Of a stretch of 47,324 bases of DNA, positions 36,090 to 43,255 are shown in pieces; position 1 is the first letter of the stretch; every line of letters begins with the position of its first letter. This DNA is from Photobacterium rosenbergii (lineage in GTDB: Bacteria > Pseudomonadota > Gammaproteobacteria > Enterobacterales > Vibrionaceae): positions 1-47,324 of the forward strand of contig NZ_PYMB01000029.1 of NCBI RefSeq assembly GCF_003026455.1, read 5' to 3'. The notes beneath the pieces were generated by a model. It did no database searches and was not told the DNA's origin. It saw only the letters and a list, made by a program, of their open reading frames with translations. The position numbers and the translations under genes were made by a program.

Positions 36090-36794
36090 TTATTTGGTTA
36101 TCGGTTTATCCAGTGCCGTCACGGTCACCACATCGTTGGCAACCGTGAACTTAACATTGTAGTCGAACAGGTGGACGGCATATTCCTTATTGTCTTCTTT
36201 GCCTTTCTTGTAGGCCGGACGTGGGTCCTGTGCGAGAACCTCTGTAATGACCATACGCTGGCGGGCCAGTTGTTTTCCTTTGAACTGGCTTTCTGCTTTT
36301 TCGCTAAAAACCACCGGCAAGGTTGTCGGCTCGCCATCGGCAAAGCCGCCATGGGCATGGGGCAGGCTATCGGAGTAGGGGATGTAGGGCTTGATATCCA
36401 CGATTGGGGTGCCGTCGACCAAATCAACACCGCCCAGTTCAATGATGACATCGCTGCCTTGTTGACGGACCCCAATCAATTCGACCGCAGACATCCCGAT
36501 ACCGTTGGGGCGGAAGGTTGCCCGACTGGCAAACACCCCAACGCGTTCATTACCGCCAAGGCGCGGTGGGCGAACGGTTGGCCGCCAGCCTGCTTCCAAA
36601 TTTTGATCAAACAAAAACAGAAGCCACAAATGGCTGAACTGTTCTAAACCGCGAACAGCCTCAAGGGCATTGGCCTCACCTTGAAGGACGATTTCAGAGC
36701 GTGCACTGGGAACCAACCCCGGTTGGCGCGGGACGGCAAATTTTTCTTTGTAAGGAGAGCGGACAATGCCGATAGGTTCAATTTGGTAGTGCAT
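36090..36794 (-). CDS. trmO: tRNA (N6-threonylcarbamoyladenosine(37)-N6)-methyltransferase TrmO
   Basis: A 234-residue TsaA/VirR-family enzyme (E. coli YaeB, 235) that methylates t6A37 in tRNA-Thr, using SAM. The N-terminal beta-barrel domain holds IGIVRSPYKEKFAVPRQPG, the FSHLWLLFLFDQN block and RATFRPNGIGMSAVEL. VDLVDGTPIVDIKPYIPY is the other signature. The neighbour of proS, as in V. cholerae and E. coli. The C-terminal extension (about 160-234) contains the family's Pro-Ala-Tyr motif (DPRPAYK). Confidence 0.95.
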   Translation of the reverse strand: MHYQIEPIGIVRSPYKEKFAVPRQPGLVPSARSEIVLQGEANALEAVRGLEQFSHLWLLFLFDQNLEAGWRPTVRPPRLGGNERVGVFASRATFRPNGIGMSAVELIGVRQQGSDVIIELGGVDLVDGTPIVDIKPYIPYSDSLPHAHGGFADGEPTTLPVVFSEKAESQFKGKQLARQRMVITEVLAQDPRPAYKKGKEDNKEYAVHLFDYNVKFTVANDVVTVTALDKPITK

Positions 36795-36863
36795 TTTGCT
36801 TCGCTGACTGGTGGCCTAGTTCATTTGACGCAGAAAATACCATAAAAAAGCAATTAGCGCTTG

Positions 36864-36898
36864 TTGATAATAGTTATCAAGTGCTATGTTATAACATA
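36864..36898. promoter_or_regulatory. Two adjacent Fur/Zur-type dyads before rpmE2
   Basis: TTGATAA-TAG-TTATCAA (36864-36880) is a perfect dyad matching the Fur-type 7-1-7 pattern TGATAAT-N-ATTATCA at all but one base. Four bases later TATGTTATAACATA (36885-36898) is a perfect 14-base palindrome of the A/T-rich type bound by Zur in gamma-proteobacteria. They overlap a possible promoter, TTGTTG-18-TATGTT. Regulation of this gene pair by Zur is known in relatives; the exact site is inferred. Confidence 0.6.
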
Positions 36899-36931
36899 TC
36901 TTTTGTGTTGTTGTGATTTGAGGAAAACAAA

Positions 36932-37195
36932 ATGAAAGCTGGTATTCATCCAGAGTATCGCCCAGTGGTGTTCCACGACACCAGTGTTGATAAGTATTTT
37001 GTGGTTGGCTCTACGCTGAAAACCGATAAAACCATCACTTGGGAAGATGGAAAGGAGTACCCTTACTTCACGTTGGATGTTTCTTCGGAGTCCCACCCGT
37101 TTTATACCGGTAAGCAACGAGTGATCAGTTCGGAAGGCCGTATGGCTAACTTTAACCGTCGCTTTGGCCAGTTTGGCGGTAAGAAAGGAAAATAA
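36932..37195 (+). CDS. rpmE2: Type B 50S ribosomal protein L31 (zinc-independent)
   Basis: An 87-residue L31 paralogue (YkgM type), starting MKAGIHPEYRPVVFHDTS. It lacks the CxxC zinc ligands of the housekeeping L31, so it can replace it when zinc is scarce and release zinc from ribosomes. SSHPFYTG-like SESHPFYTGKQR and RFGQFGGKK are conserved. GAGGA precedes the ATG. It is followed after one base by rpmJ2, and Zur/Fur-like dyads lie upstream. Confidence 0.95.
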   Translation: MKAGIHPEYRPVVFHDTSVDKYFVVGSTLKTDKTITWEDGKEYPYFTLDVSSESHPFYTGKQRVISSEGRMANFNRRFGQFGGKKGK

Positions 37196-37196
37196 G

Positions 37197-37337
37197 ATGC
37201 AGGTATTGAGTTCGTTGAAAAGTGCCAAAAACCGCCAGCGTGATTGCCAAGTTGTCAGACGCCGCGGCCGTATATACGTTATCTGCAAGTCGAACCCGCG
37301 CCTAAAAGCCGTGCAGGGCAGGGTTAAAAAGAAATAA
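37197..37337 (+). CDS. rpmJ2: Type B 50S ribosomal protein L36 (zinc-independent)
   Basis: A 46-residue L36 paralogue (YkgO type), starting MQVLSSLKSAKNRQRDCQVV, with the RRGRIYVICKSNPR segment. It keeps two cysteines (18 and 30) but not the full Cys3-His zinc site of housekeeping L36. GGAAAA upstream lies inside the end of rpmE2, whose stop is one base before this ATG, so the two are co-translated. A 32-base palindromic terminator follows. Confidence 0.92.
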   Translation: MQVLSSLKSAKNRQRDCQVVRRRGRIYVICKSNPRLKAVQGRVKKK

Positions 37338-37365
37338 TAAATGATAAGAATGGCTAGGTATAAAG

Positions 37366-37397
37366 CACGAAAGCCCCTCAATTGAGGGGCTTTCGTG
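37366..37397. terminator. Perfect 32-base palindrome, bidirectional terminator
   Basis: CACGAAAGCCCCTC (37366-37379) pairs exactly with GAGGGGCTTTCGTG (37384-37397) around AATT. It lies between converging rpmJ2 and metQ. T runs are short on both sides, so the very strong stem must do most of the work. Confidence 0.75.
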
Positions 37398-37433
37398 TTT
37401 CTAGGTGGGGCTATTTGTTATTCGAGAAGGCCA

Positions 37434-38249
37434 TTACCAACCCTTAACAACGCCACCTTGGAAGATTTCTTTTGCAGCTTCGTAAACGACGTCAGACTGG
37501 TATGCCTTGATGAATGTCTGGACGTTCTCTGCGTCAACGTTGTCTTCACGGGCAACAATCAGGTTCACGTATGGAGATTCTTTGTCTTCAACAAAGACAC
37601 CGTCACGCTCTGGCGTTAGGTTGATGCTGCTCGCGTAGGTTGTGTTGATGATTGCTAGCTGAACATCGTCTAGCGAGCGAGGAAGTTGGGCCGCTTCAAG
37701 CTCGACAATCTTCAGGTTTTTCGGGCTTTCTACGATATCCAGTACCGTTGCAGTCAGGCCAACACCATCTTTCAGTTTTAGTAGGCCTTGTTGCTCAAGC
37801 AGAAGTAGTGAACGGCCAAGGTTGGTTGGATCGTTTGGTACAGCAATCTGGTCGCCGTCTTTTAGCTCATCGATAGATTCGATTTTGCTTGAGTAGCCAG
37901 CAATCGGGTAAACAAAGGTGTTACCGGCAACAGCAAACTTGTAGCCACGGTCAGTAATTTGCTGGTCAAGGTATGGCTTGTGCTGGAAGGCATTGGCATC
38001 GATAGAGCCTTCTTCCAGAGCCGCATTAGGTGAAACGTAATCGGTGAATGTGATCAGCTCAACATCCAGACCGTATTTTTCCTTGGCTTCCTTTGCTGCA
38101 ACTTCAGCTACTTGCTCTTCAGCGCCAGCCATTACCCCAATTTTAACCTTGCTGTTATCAACCACTGCTTCTTTCTCACCACATCCGGTCAGTACTAATG
38201 CTGATGCCAGGCCGGCGACGGCGAATAGGTTCTTCAAATTAAAAGCCAT
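37434..38249 (-). CDS. metQ: Methionine ABC transporter substrate-binding lipoprotein MetQ
   Basis: A 271-residue NlpA-family lipoprotein that binds D- and L-methionine in the periplasm. The lipobox is LVLTGC with the acylated Cys at 23. VKIGVMAGAEEQVAE opens the mature fold; the HKPYLDQQ and IAVPNDPTNLGRSL segments are the family's ligand-site blocks. AAGGAG lies 5 bases before the ATG. Last gene of metNIQ. Confidence 0.96.
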   Translation of the reverse strand: MAFNLKNLFAVAGLASALVLTGCGEKEAVVDNSKVKIGVMAGAEEQVAEVAAKEAKEKYGLDVELITFTDYVSPNAALEEGSIDANAFQHKPYLDQQITDRGYKFAVAGNTFVYPIAGYSSKIESIDELKDGDQIAVPNDPTNLGRSLLLLEQQGLLKLKDGVGLTATVLDIVESPKNLKIVELEAAQLPRSLDDVQLAIINTTYASSINLTPERDGVFVEDKESPYVNLIVAREDNVDAENVQTFIKAYQSDVVYEAAKEIFQGGVVKGW

Positions 38250-38345
38250 GTTACTTCTCCTTAAAACTGGGGTTTTCCGTAATACTAGATGGAATATGTT
38301 TGTTCTGTTGTTTGTTATCGATGTTGTGTGTTTTCGTGCCGCTTG

Positions 38346-39032
38346 TTACCTGTGGTCGAAGCGTTTGACCAAGTGGTCGCCTGCTGACTGGATAAGCTGA
38401 ACCAGGATAACCAGCATCACAACAGTAATGAGCATCACGGTACCGTCAAAACGTTGGTAGCCGTAGCGGATACCGACATCACCGAGGCCACCGCCACCGA
38501 CAGTACCGGCCATTGCCGAGTAGCTTACCAAGGTCACAAGCGTAATCGTTACTGCATTGATGATGCCCGGTAGCGCTTCAGGTAGCAGTACCTTGCTAAT
38601 GATCTGGCGTGGGGTTGCACCCATTGCCTGTGCCGCTTCTACCAAGCCGGTAGGGACTTCCAGCAGTGCACCTTCAACCAGGCGGGCGATGAAAGGAATT
38701 GCCCCGACGGTCAATGGCACGATAGCTGCTGCCGTACCGATTGAGCTGCCCACCACGAAACGGGTGAACGGGATAATTGCGACCAGCAGGATAATAAATG
38801 GGATCGAGCGGCCAATATTGGTCACGATGCCGAGCGCTTTGTTGAGTGCCGGATTGGCCAGCAGGCCATTCGCCTTGGTTAGGTGCAGGGCAACACCGAC
38901 CGGGATACCGATCAAAAAGCCGATCAGGCCAGAGGCAAAGACCATGATCAGGGTTTGGCCTAGGGCGTCAATCAATAGATCAACCAAACGTTCGTTCTGG
39001 GTCCACCAGGTGGTGATTGAATCAAGCAACAT
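38346..39032 (-). CDS. metI: Methionine ABC transporter permease MetI
   Basis: A 228-residue permease with five hydrophobic segments and the EAA loop near residues 135-155 (VEAAQAMGATPRQI), which contacts MetN. Its start overlaps the metN end by 11 bases. Length is close to E. coli MetI (217). Confidence 0.96.
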   Translation of the reverse strand: MLLDSITTWWTQNERLVDLLIDALGQTLIMVFASGLIGFLIGIPVGVALHLTKANGLLANPALNKALGIVTNIGRSIPFIILLVAIIPFTRFVVGSSIGTAAAIVPLTVGAIPFIARLVEGALLEVPTGLVEAAQAMGATPRQIISKVLLPEALPGIINAVTITLVTLVSYSAMAGTVGGGGLGDVGIRYGYQRFDGTVMLITVVMLVILVQLIQSAGDHLVKRFDHR

Positions 39033-40056
39033 AGCCCAATACCTCTACATTTACTTTGTGATCGCGAAGGAAGTTAATGGCTTGTTCTGCCGCTTGTTCG
39101 GTTCCGAAGAACTCGGCCAGCATCAGACCGAACTTGACGCCACCGGCGTAATCCATGTCTGAGCTCAGGATACTGATATCAATATTGAACTCGCGAGCCA
39201 CCTGGGAAATCAGCGGGGCATCGACTGACGCACCGGTAAACTCAAGGCGGATCAGCGGGTAGCTGTTATCGACGCGGGTTTCAACCATCCGGGCACGGTA
39301 GTCTTCCGGAATGGAGAGATCCAGGGTCGAGCGGATAAACTCGCGTGCCAACTCCGTTTTCGGATGGGCAAAGATGTCGCCGACCGGACCTTTCTCGACC
39401 AGCTCGCCACCACCGATGATCGCGACTTCAGAGCAGATGCTTTTTACCACGTCCATTTCGTGGGTGATCAGCAAAATGGTCAGGTTAAGCTTGCGGTTGA
39501 TTTCTTTAAGCAGTGTCAGGATCGACTGGGTTGTTGCTGGGTCTAGGGCGCTGGTGGCTTCGTCACACAGCAGCACTTTAGGATCAGAAGCTAGCGCACG
39601 GGCAATCGCCACACGTTGCTTTTGTCCGCCACTTAAGTTTGACGGGTAAGACTCGCTCTTGTCAGCCAAGCCAACCAGTTCTAGCAGTTCATCGACCTTG
39701 GCTTTGATAGCGGCTTTGCTGCTTCCGGCCAGCTCGAGTGGCAGGGCAACGTTGTCGAAAACAGTTCGGGATGACAGCAGGTTGAAGTGCTGGAAGATCA
39801 TGCCGATTTTACGACGGGCCTGGGTCAGCTGCTGGTTTGATAGCTGGGTCAGGTCGGTACCATCGACAATGACATGGCCGCTGGTTGGGCGTTCAAGCAG
39901 GTTGACGCAACGGATCAGGGTACTCTTACCGGCACCGGAAGAACCAATTACCCCGAAAATGGTGCCTTGCTCAATGGTCAGGTTGATGTCACGCAGTGCG
40001 TGGATCTCCTTGGCCCCCTGATAGAAGACTTTATTGACTCTGTTTATTTCTATCAT
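39022..40056 (-). CDS. metN: Methionine ABC transporter ATPase MetN
   Basis: A 344-residue ATPase. Walker A GSSGAGKST (38-46), signature LSGGQKQR (about 140) and Walker B VLLCDEATSALDP are intact. A C-terminal NIL/ACT-like domain (about 265-344, with FTGASVDAPLISQ) binds methionine and gives trans-inhibition. ATG 40056 (MIEINRV) is preferred, with GGGA upstream; an ATG four codons earlier lies in the same frame. First gene of metNIQ, with a MetJ box 172 bases upstream. Confidence 0.96.
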   Translation of the reverse strand: MIEINRVNKVFYQGAKEIHALRDINLTIEQGTIFGVIGSSGAGKSTLIRCVNLLERPTSGHVIVDGTDLTQLSNQQLTQARRKIGMIFQHFNLLSSRTVFDNVALPLELAGSSKAAIKAKVDELLELVGLADKSESYPSNLSGGQKQRVAIARALASDPKVLLCDEATSALDPATTQSILTLLKEINRKLNLTILLITHEMDVVKSICSEVAIIGGGELVEKGPVGDIFAHPKTELAREFIRSTLDLSIPEDYRARMVETRVDNSYPLIRLEFTGASVDAPLISQVAREFNIDISILSSDMDYAGGVKFGLMLAEFFGTEQAAEQAINFLRDHKVNVEVLGYVA

Positions 40057-40197
40057 CGTTTTTCCCAAATCCTATACCGTGTTGATGACGGGCACGCCCA
40101 TCAATGGCTGCGACCGGTATATTGTTATGTTGTGTATTGCATTTGCATTATTTTATTGATGCTTGAAGCCTGTCTGCCAATTGCATCTATGGCTTTG

Positions 40198-40226
40198 ATG
40201 CTATGGGCTAACATAAATGAAGTCAA
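40198..40226 (-). promoter_or_regulatory. Probable metNIQ promoter
   Basis: On the minus strand TTGACT (40226-40221), 17 bases, then TAGCAT (40203-40198). It directly abuts the MetJ array. The predicted leader is about 135 bases; it holds small hairpins but no riboswitch that I recognise. Confidence 0.55.
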
Positions 40227-40227
40227 T

Positions 40228-40259
40228 AGATATTTTTACGTCTGGACGTCTAAATGGCT
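40228..40259. promoter_or_regulatory. MetJ operator: four tandem met-box octamers
   Basis: Consecutive octamers AGATATTT, TTACGTCT, GGACGTCT and AAATGGCT (40228-40259) against the consensus AGACGTCT. The two central copies each match 6 of 8, and tandem octamers are how MetJ binds. ATGGCT-TTAT-AGCCAT (40254-40269) overlaps the far end. MetJ with SAM would repress metNIQ. The rest of the 335-base metN-gmhB gap holds the metN promoter and leader, and no gene. Confidence 0.8.
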
Positions 40260-40391
40260 TTATAGCCATATTGCCAGTGTGAGTATTATAGGTTGTTCTT
40301 CTTTATAGGGTTGAGAGAAACAGGTGAATCCCATTGCCAGCCGTGCCATAATTTGGGGCATAACGAATACAGCGAGACAGAGGGCTGACGC

Positions 40392-40946
40392 TTGGCCAAA
40401 CCAGCAGTTTTTATTGACCGTGATGGCGTGATTAATATCGATCACGGTTATGTCCACACTACCGATGATTTCGAATATGTCGAGGGTGTGTTTGAAGCCT
40501 GTAAGAAACTTAAGGCGATGGGGTATATGTTGGTGTTAGTTACTAACCAATCCGGCATTGCCCGCGGCATGTTTACCGAGGATGAGTTCCTGACCCTGAC
40601 CGAATGGATGGACTGGAATTTTGTCGACAACGGTGTCGAGTTCGACGGTATCTACTACTGCCCACACCACCCAACGGAAGGTAAGGGTGACTACCTGCAG
40701 GATTGCAAGTGCCGCAAGCCAAAACCTGGCATGTTCATCTCTGCCCGTGACTTCCTGAAGATCGACATGGCCGGCTCGGTGATGATCGGTGATAAGGCTG
40801 ATGACATTAAAGCCGCTGCTGCTGCGGAAGTAGGGACTAAAATCCTCGTCCGCACCGGCAAAGCGATTACTGAAGAAGGTGAGCAATTGGCTGATACTGT
40901 ACTCGACAGTGTTGCCGATGTGCCGGCTTGGTTAGCTGCACAGTAA
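40392..40946 (+). CDS. gmhB: D-glycero-beta-D-manno-heptose 1,7-bisphosphate 7-phosphatase
   Basis: A 184-residue HAD phosphatase for LPS core heptose synthesis. The catalytic DxD is in FIDRDGVIN near residue 9-11. VTNQSGIARG, YYCPHHP and CKCRKPKPG form the C2 cap and zinc loop with the Cys/His ligands. MIGDKADD supplies the Mg site. The start is TTG 40392, giving (M)AKPAVFIDRDG, as in E. coli (MAKSVPAIFLDRDG). GAGGG lies upstream. Length is close to E. coli (191). Confidence 0.95.
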   Translation: MAKPAVFIDRDGVINIDHGYVHTTDDFEYVEGVFEACKKLKAMGYMLVLVTNQSGIARGMFTEDEFLTLTEWMDWNFVDNGVEFDGIYYCPHHPTEGKGDYLQDCKCRKPKPGMFISARDFLKIDMAGSVMIGDKADDIKAAAAAEVGTKILVRTGKAITEEGEQLADTVLDSVADVPAWLAAQ

Positions 40947-40974
40947 TCCAGCGCCCAACATTGCTTTGTTACCT

Positions 40975-41001
40975 AGGCCGCATTCGCGGCCTTTGTTTTA
41001 T
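40975..41001 (+). terminator. Terminator after gmhB
   Basis: AGGCCGC (40975-40981), loop ATTC, GCGGCCT (40986-40992), then TTGTTTTAT. The rest of the gap to 41147 should hold the transporter promoter but shows no clear one. Confidence 0.85.
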
Positions 41002-41147
41002 CTTTTTCCTGTTAAATCTCTCCCTCTACGCCATTGTTATTATAAAGTTAAATTAACCAGTCGTTTTTCGACGCTGTTTTATCGCCATTGGTAAATGGTG
41101 GTATCGAGGTTATGTACTTTGCCTGTTTAACATGGAGTAGTTAACAC

Positions 41148-42173
41148 GTGCTGTCGTATTTCTTGCGTCGTTTAGCTTTGGTTATCCCGACGTTTCTTGG
41201 GATCACCATCCTTATCTTTGCTATTACCCGCCTTGTCCCGGGAGGGCCGGTTGAACGAATGCTGGCCAATATGCAGGCTCAAGGTGACGGGGCTGCGGCC
41301 ATGACATCAGCTGGTGGTAACTCGGCGTTATCCGAAGATCAAATCGCCGAGTTGAATGCGTTTTACGGCTTGGATAAACCCGTCATAGAAGCCTACACCG
41401 ACTGGATCGGGAAATTAATGGTATTGGATTTCGGTGAATCTACCCGTTATTACGAGCCTGTCTCCGATATGATTGCCGAGCGGTTGCCGGTCTCGCTGTT
41501 CTACGGCGGCATGACATTTTTTATCAGCTATTTTATTTCTATTCCTCTTGGCTACTACAAGGCCCTCAAACATGGCTCGGTGTTTGATTCTGGTTCATCG
41601 ATATTAATTTTTATTGGTTATGCCTTGCCCGGCTATGTTGTCGGGGTACTGCTTATCACTCTGTTCAGCTATCACCTTGAGTGGTTCCCGATGGGGGGAT
41701 TTGTCGGGGATGACTTCGATGATTACGAGACTTTTTTTGAGCGGGCCAAGGATGTGATGTGGCATGCCGTGCTACCGCTGATCTGTTACCTCATTGGTGA
41801 CTTTGCCACCCTGACAATGACGATGAAAAATAACCTGATGGAAAACCTTTCATCGGATTACATCCGTACCGCAATCGCGAAGGGGTTACCGTTCAAGAAG
41901 GCCGTTCGTAAGCATGCCCTGCGCAATAGCCTGATCCCGATTGCCAGTCACTTTGGCAACTCCCTGCTTTTTTTCATGACAGGTTCATTCTTGATTGAGG
42001 TGATTTTTAATATTGATGGTATTGGCTTGCTTGGCTATGAATCGATTATTGAGCGTGACTACCCGGTGGTGATGGGGATTGTCGCCATCAATGCAGCCAT
42101 GCTGCTGGTGGGCAATATTATCTCGGATATTTGTGTTGCCTTGGTCGATCCTCGAGTGAAGTTTGGAGCCTGA
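41148..42173 (+). CDS. Peptide ABC transporter permease (YejB/DppB-like)
   Basis: A 341-residue inner-membrane permease of the DppB/OppB class. A first membrane helix (LRRLALVIPTFLGITILIFAI) is followed by a periplasmic loop, then the core helices. The EAA-type loop (RTAIAKGLPFKKAVRKHALRNSL) contacts the ATPase. IPLGYYKALKHGSVFD resembles YejB of E. coli, the microcin C/peptide importer. It starts at GTG 41148 with GGAG upstream. First of five genes: permease, permease, binding protein, ATPase, ATPase. Confidence 0.9.
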   Translation: MLSYFLRRLALVIPTFLGITILIFAITRLVPGGPVERMLANMQAQGDGAAAMTSAGGNSALSEDQIAELNAFYGLDKPVIEAYTDWIGKLMVLDFGESTRYYEPVSDMIAERLPVSLFYGGMTFFISYFISIPLGYYKALKHGSVFDSGSSILIFIGYALPGYVVGVLLITLFSYHLEWFPMGGFVGDDFDDYETFFERAKDVMWHAVLPLICYLIGDFATLTMTMKNNLMENLSSDYIRTAIAKGLPFKKAVRKHALRNSLIPIASHFGNSLLFFMTGSFLIEVIFNIDGIGLLGYESIIERDYPVVMGIVAINAAMLLVGNIISDICVALVDPRVKFGA

Positions 42174-42175
42174 TC

Positions 42176-43219
42176 ATGTTGAAGTTAAACCCGCTAACAC
42201 TAAAAAAGGTCAAGCGCTTCAAAGAAATCAAACGTGGATATTGGTCTTTCCTATTGTTGTCGTGCCTGTTGGTCATGTCACTGTTTGCTGAGTTACTGAT
42301 CAACAGCAAAGCCTTGGTGGTGAAATACAACGGTGAATACAACTTTCCTGTTTTATCGGATGTTCGTTTGGCGACGGATTTTGGCCAGGCCGCTGCCGGT
42401 GAAACGGATTACCGGCAATTGCAAAAAGCGTTCACTGAACAAGGCGGTGACAATTTCGTCATTATGCCGTTGGTACCGTGGAATCCTTATGAGCAGGACT
42501 TCTCGGGTGATTTTCCGCCGACAGCCCCAAGCGTTACCGACAAGCACTATTTAGGTACGGATGTAATAGGCCGCGATATCCTTGCTCGTCTTGTTTATGG
42601 CTTTCGCACAGCGATGGGGTTTGCGTTGATCACTATGGTTATCTCCTATGCGATAGGAACGGCTGTCGGCTGTGCCATGGGCTTTTTCGGTGGCAAGTTT
42701 GATTTGTTTGTCCAACGCTTAATAGAGATATGGTCAATGGTGCCTTTCCTCTATGTGATCATGATTCTGGTGTCGATCACCCAGCCGACCTTCGCCTTGT
42801 TTGTTGCGATTAATGTGTTGTTTGGTTGGATGGGGATGACTTGGTACATGAGGACCATGACCTACAAAGAGTCGGCCCGGGAATATGTGATGGCGGCGAA
42901 AGCGCTGGGCGCTTCGACCATGCGGATCGTTTTTAATCACATTCTGCCAAATACCATGGTAATGATTGTGACGCTGGCACCATTTACCATCGCGGCAAAC
43001 ATTACCGCCCTTACCGCATTGGACTACCTGGGCCTTGGCCTTATGCCACCCACACCGAGTTGGGGGGAGTTGCTCCAGCAAGGCAAATCGAACCTGGACT
43101 CACCTTGGATAGTTACGTCGGTTGTCAGTGCGATTGTCTTGGTGTTGGTCATGGTGACCTTTATCGGTGAGGCGATACGGGCCGCCTTCGATCCGAAGAA
43201 ATTTACCCGTTATGTTTAA
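42176..43219 (+). CDS. Peptide ABC transporter permease (YejE/DppC-like)
   Basis: A 347-residue DppC-class permease. A long N-terminal membrane helix and a roughly 100-residue periplasmic insert (about 40-150) precede the core, as in YejE. TDVIGRDILARLVYGFRTA is the family signature, and ARAL-type loop AREYVMAAKALGASTMRI is the ATPase contact. ATG 42176 is chosen (GGAG upstream); it starts 3 bases after the first permease stops. An in-frame start at 42131 would overlap that gene. Confidence 0.92.
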   Translation: MLKLNPLTLKKVKRFKEIKRGYWSFLLLSCLLVMSLFAELLINSKALVVKYNGEYNFPVLSDVRLATDFGQAAAGETDYRQLQKAFTEQGGDNFVIMPLVPWNPYEQDFSGDFPPTAPSVTDKHYLGTDVIGRDILARLVYGFRTAMGFALITMVISYAIGTAVGCAMGFFGGKFDLFVQRLIEIWSMVPFLYVIMILVSITQPTFALFVAINVLFGWMGMTWYMRTMTYKESAREYVMAAKALGASTMRIVFNHILPNTMVMIVTLAPFTIAANITALTALDYLGLGLMPPTPSWGELLQQGKSNLDSPWIVTSVVSAIVLVLVMVTFIGEAIRAAFDPKKFTRYV

Positions 43220-43255
43220 TCTTGGCTTGCAGTTGTCGGAATAAGGATATTGATA

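Noticed and set aside
40057..40191. A SAM riboswitch in the metN leader
   Set aside because: Only small local hairpins are seen; no known SAM-riboswitch core was recognised, and the MetJ array explains methionine control.
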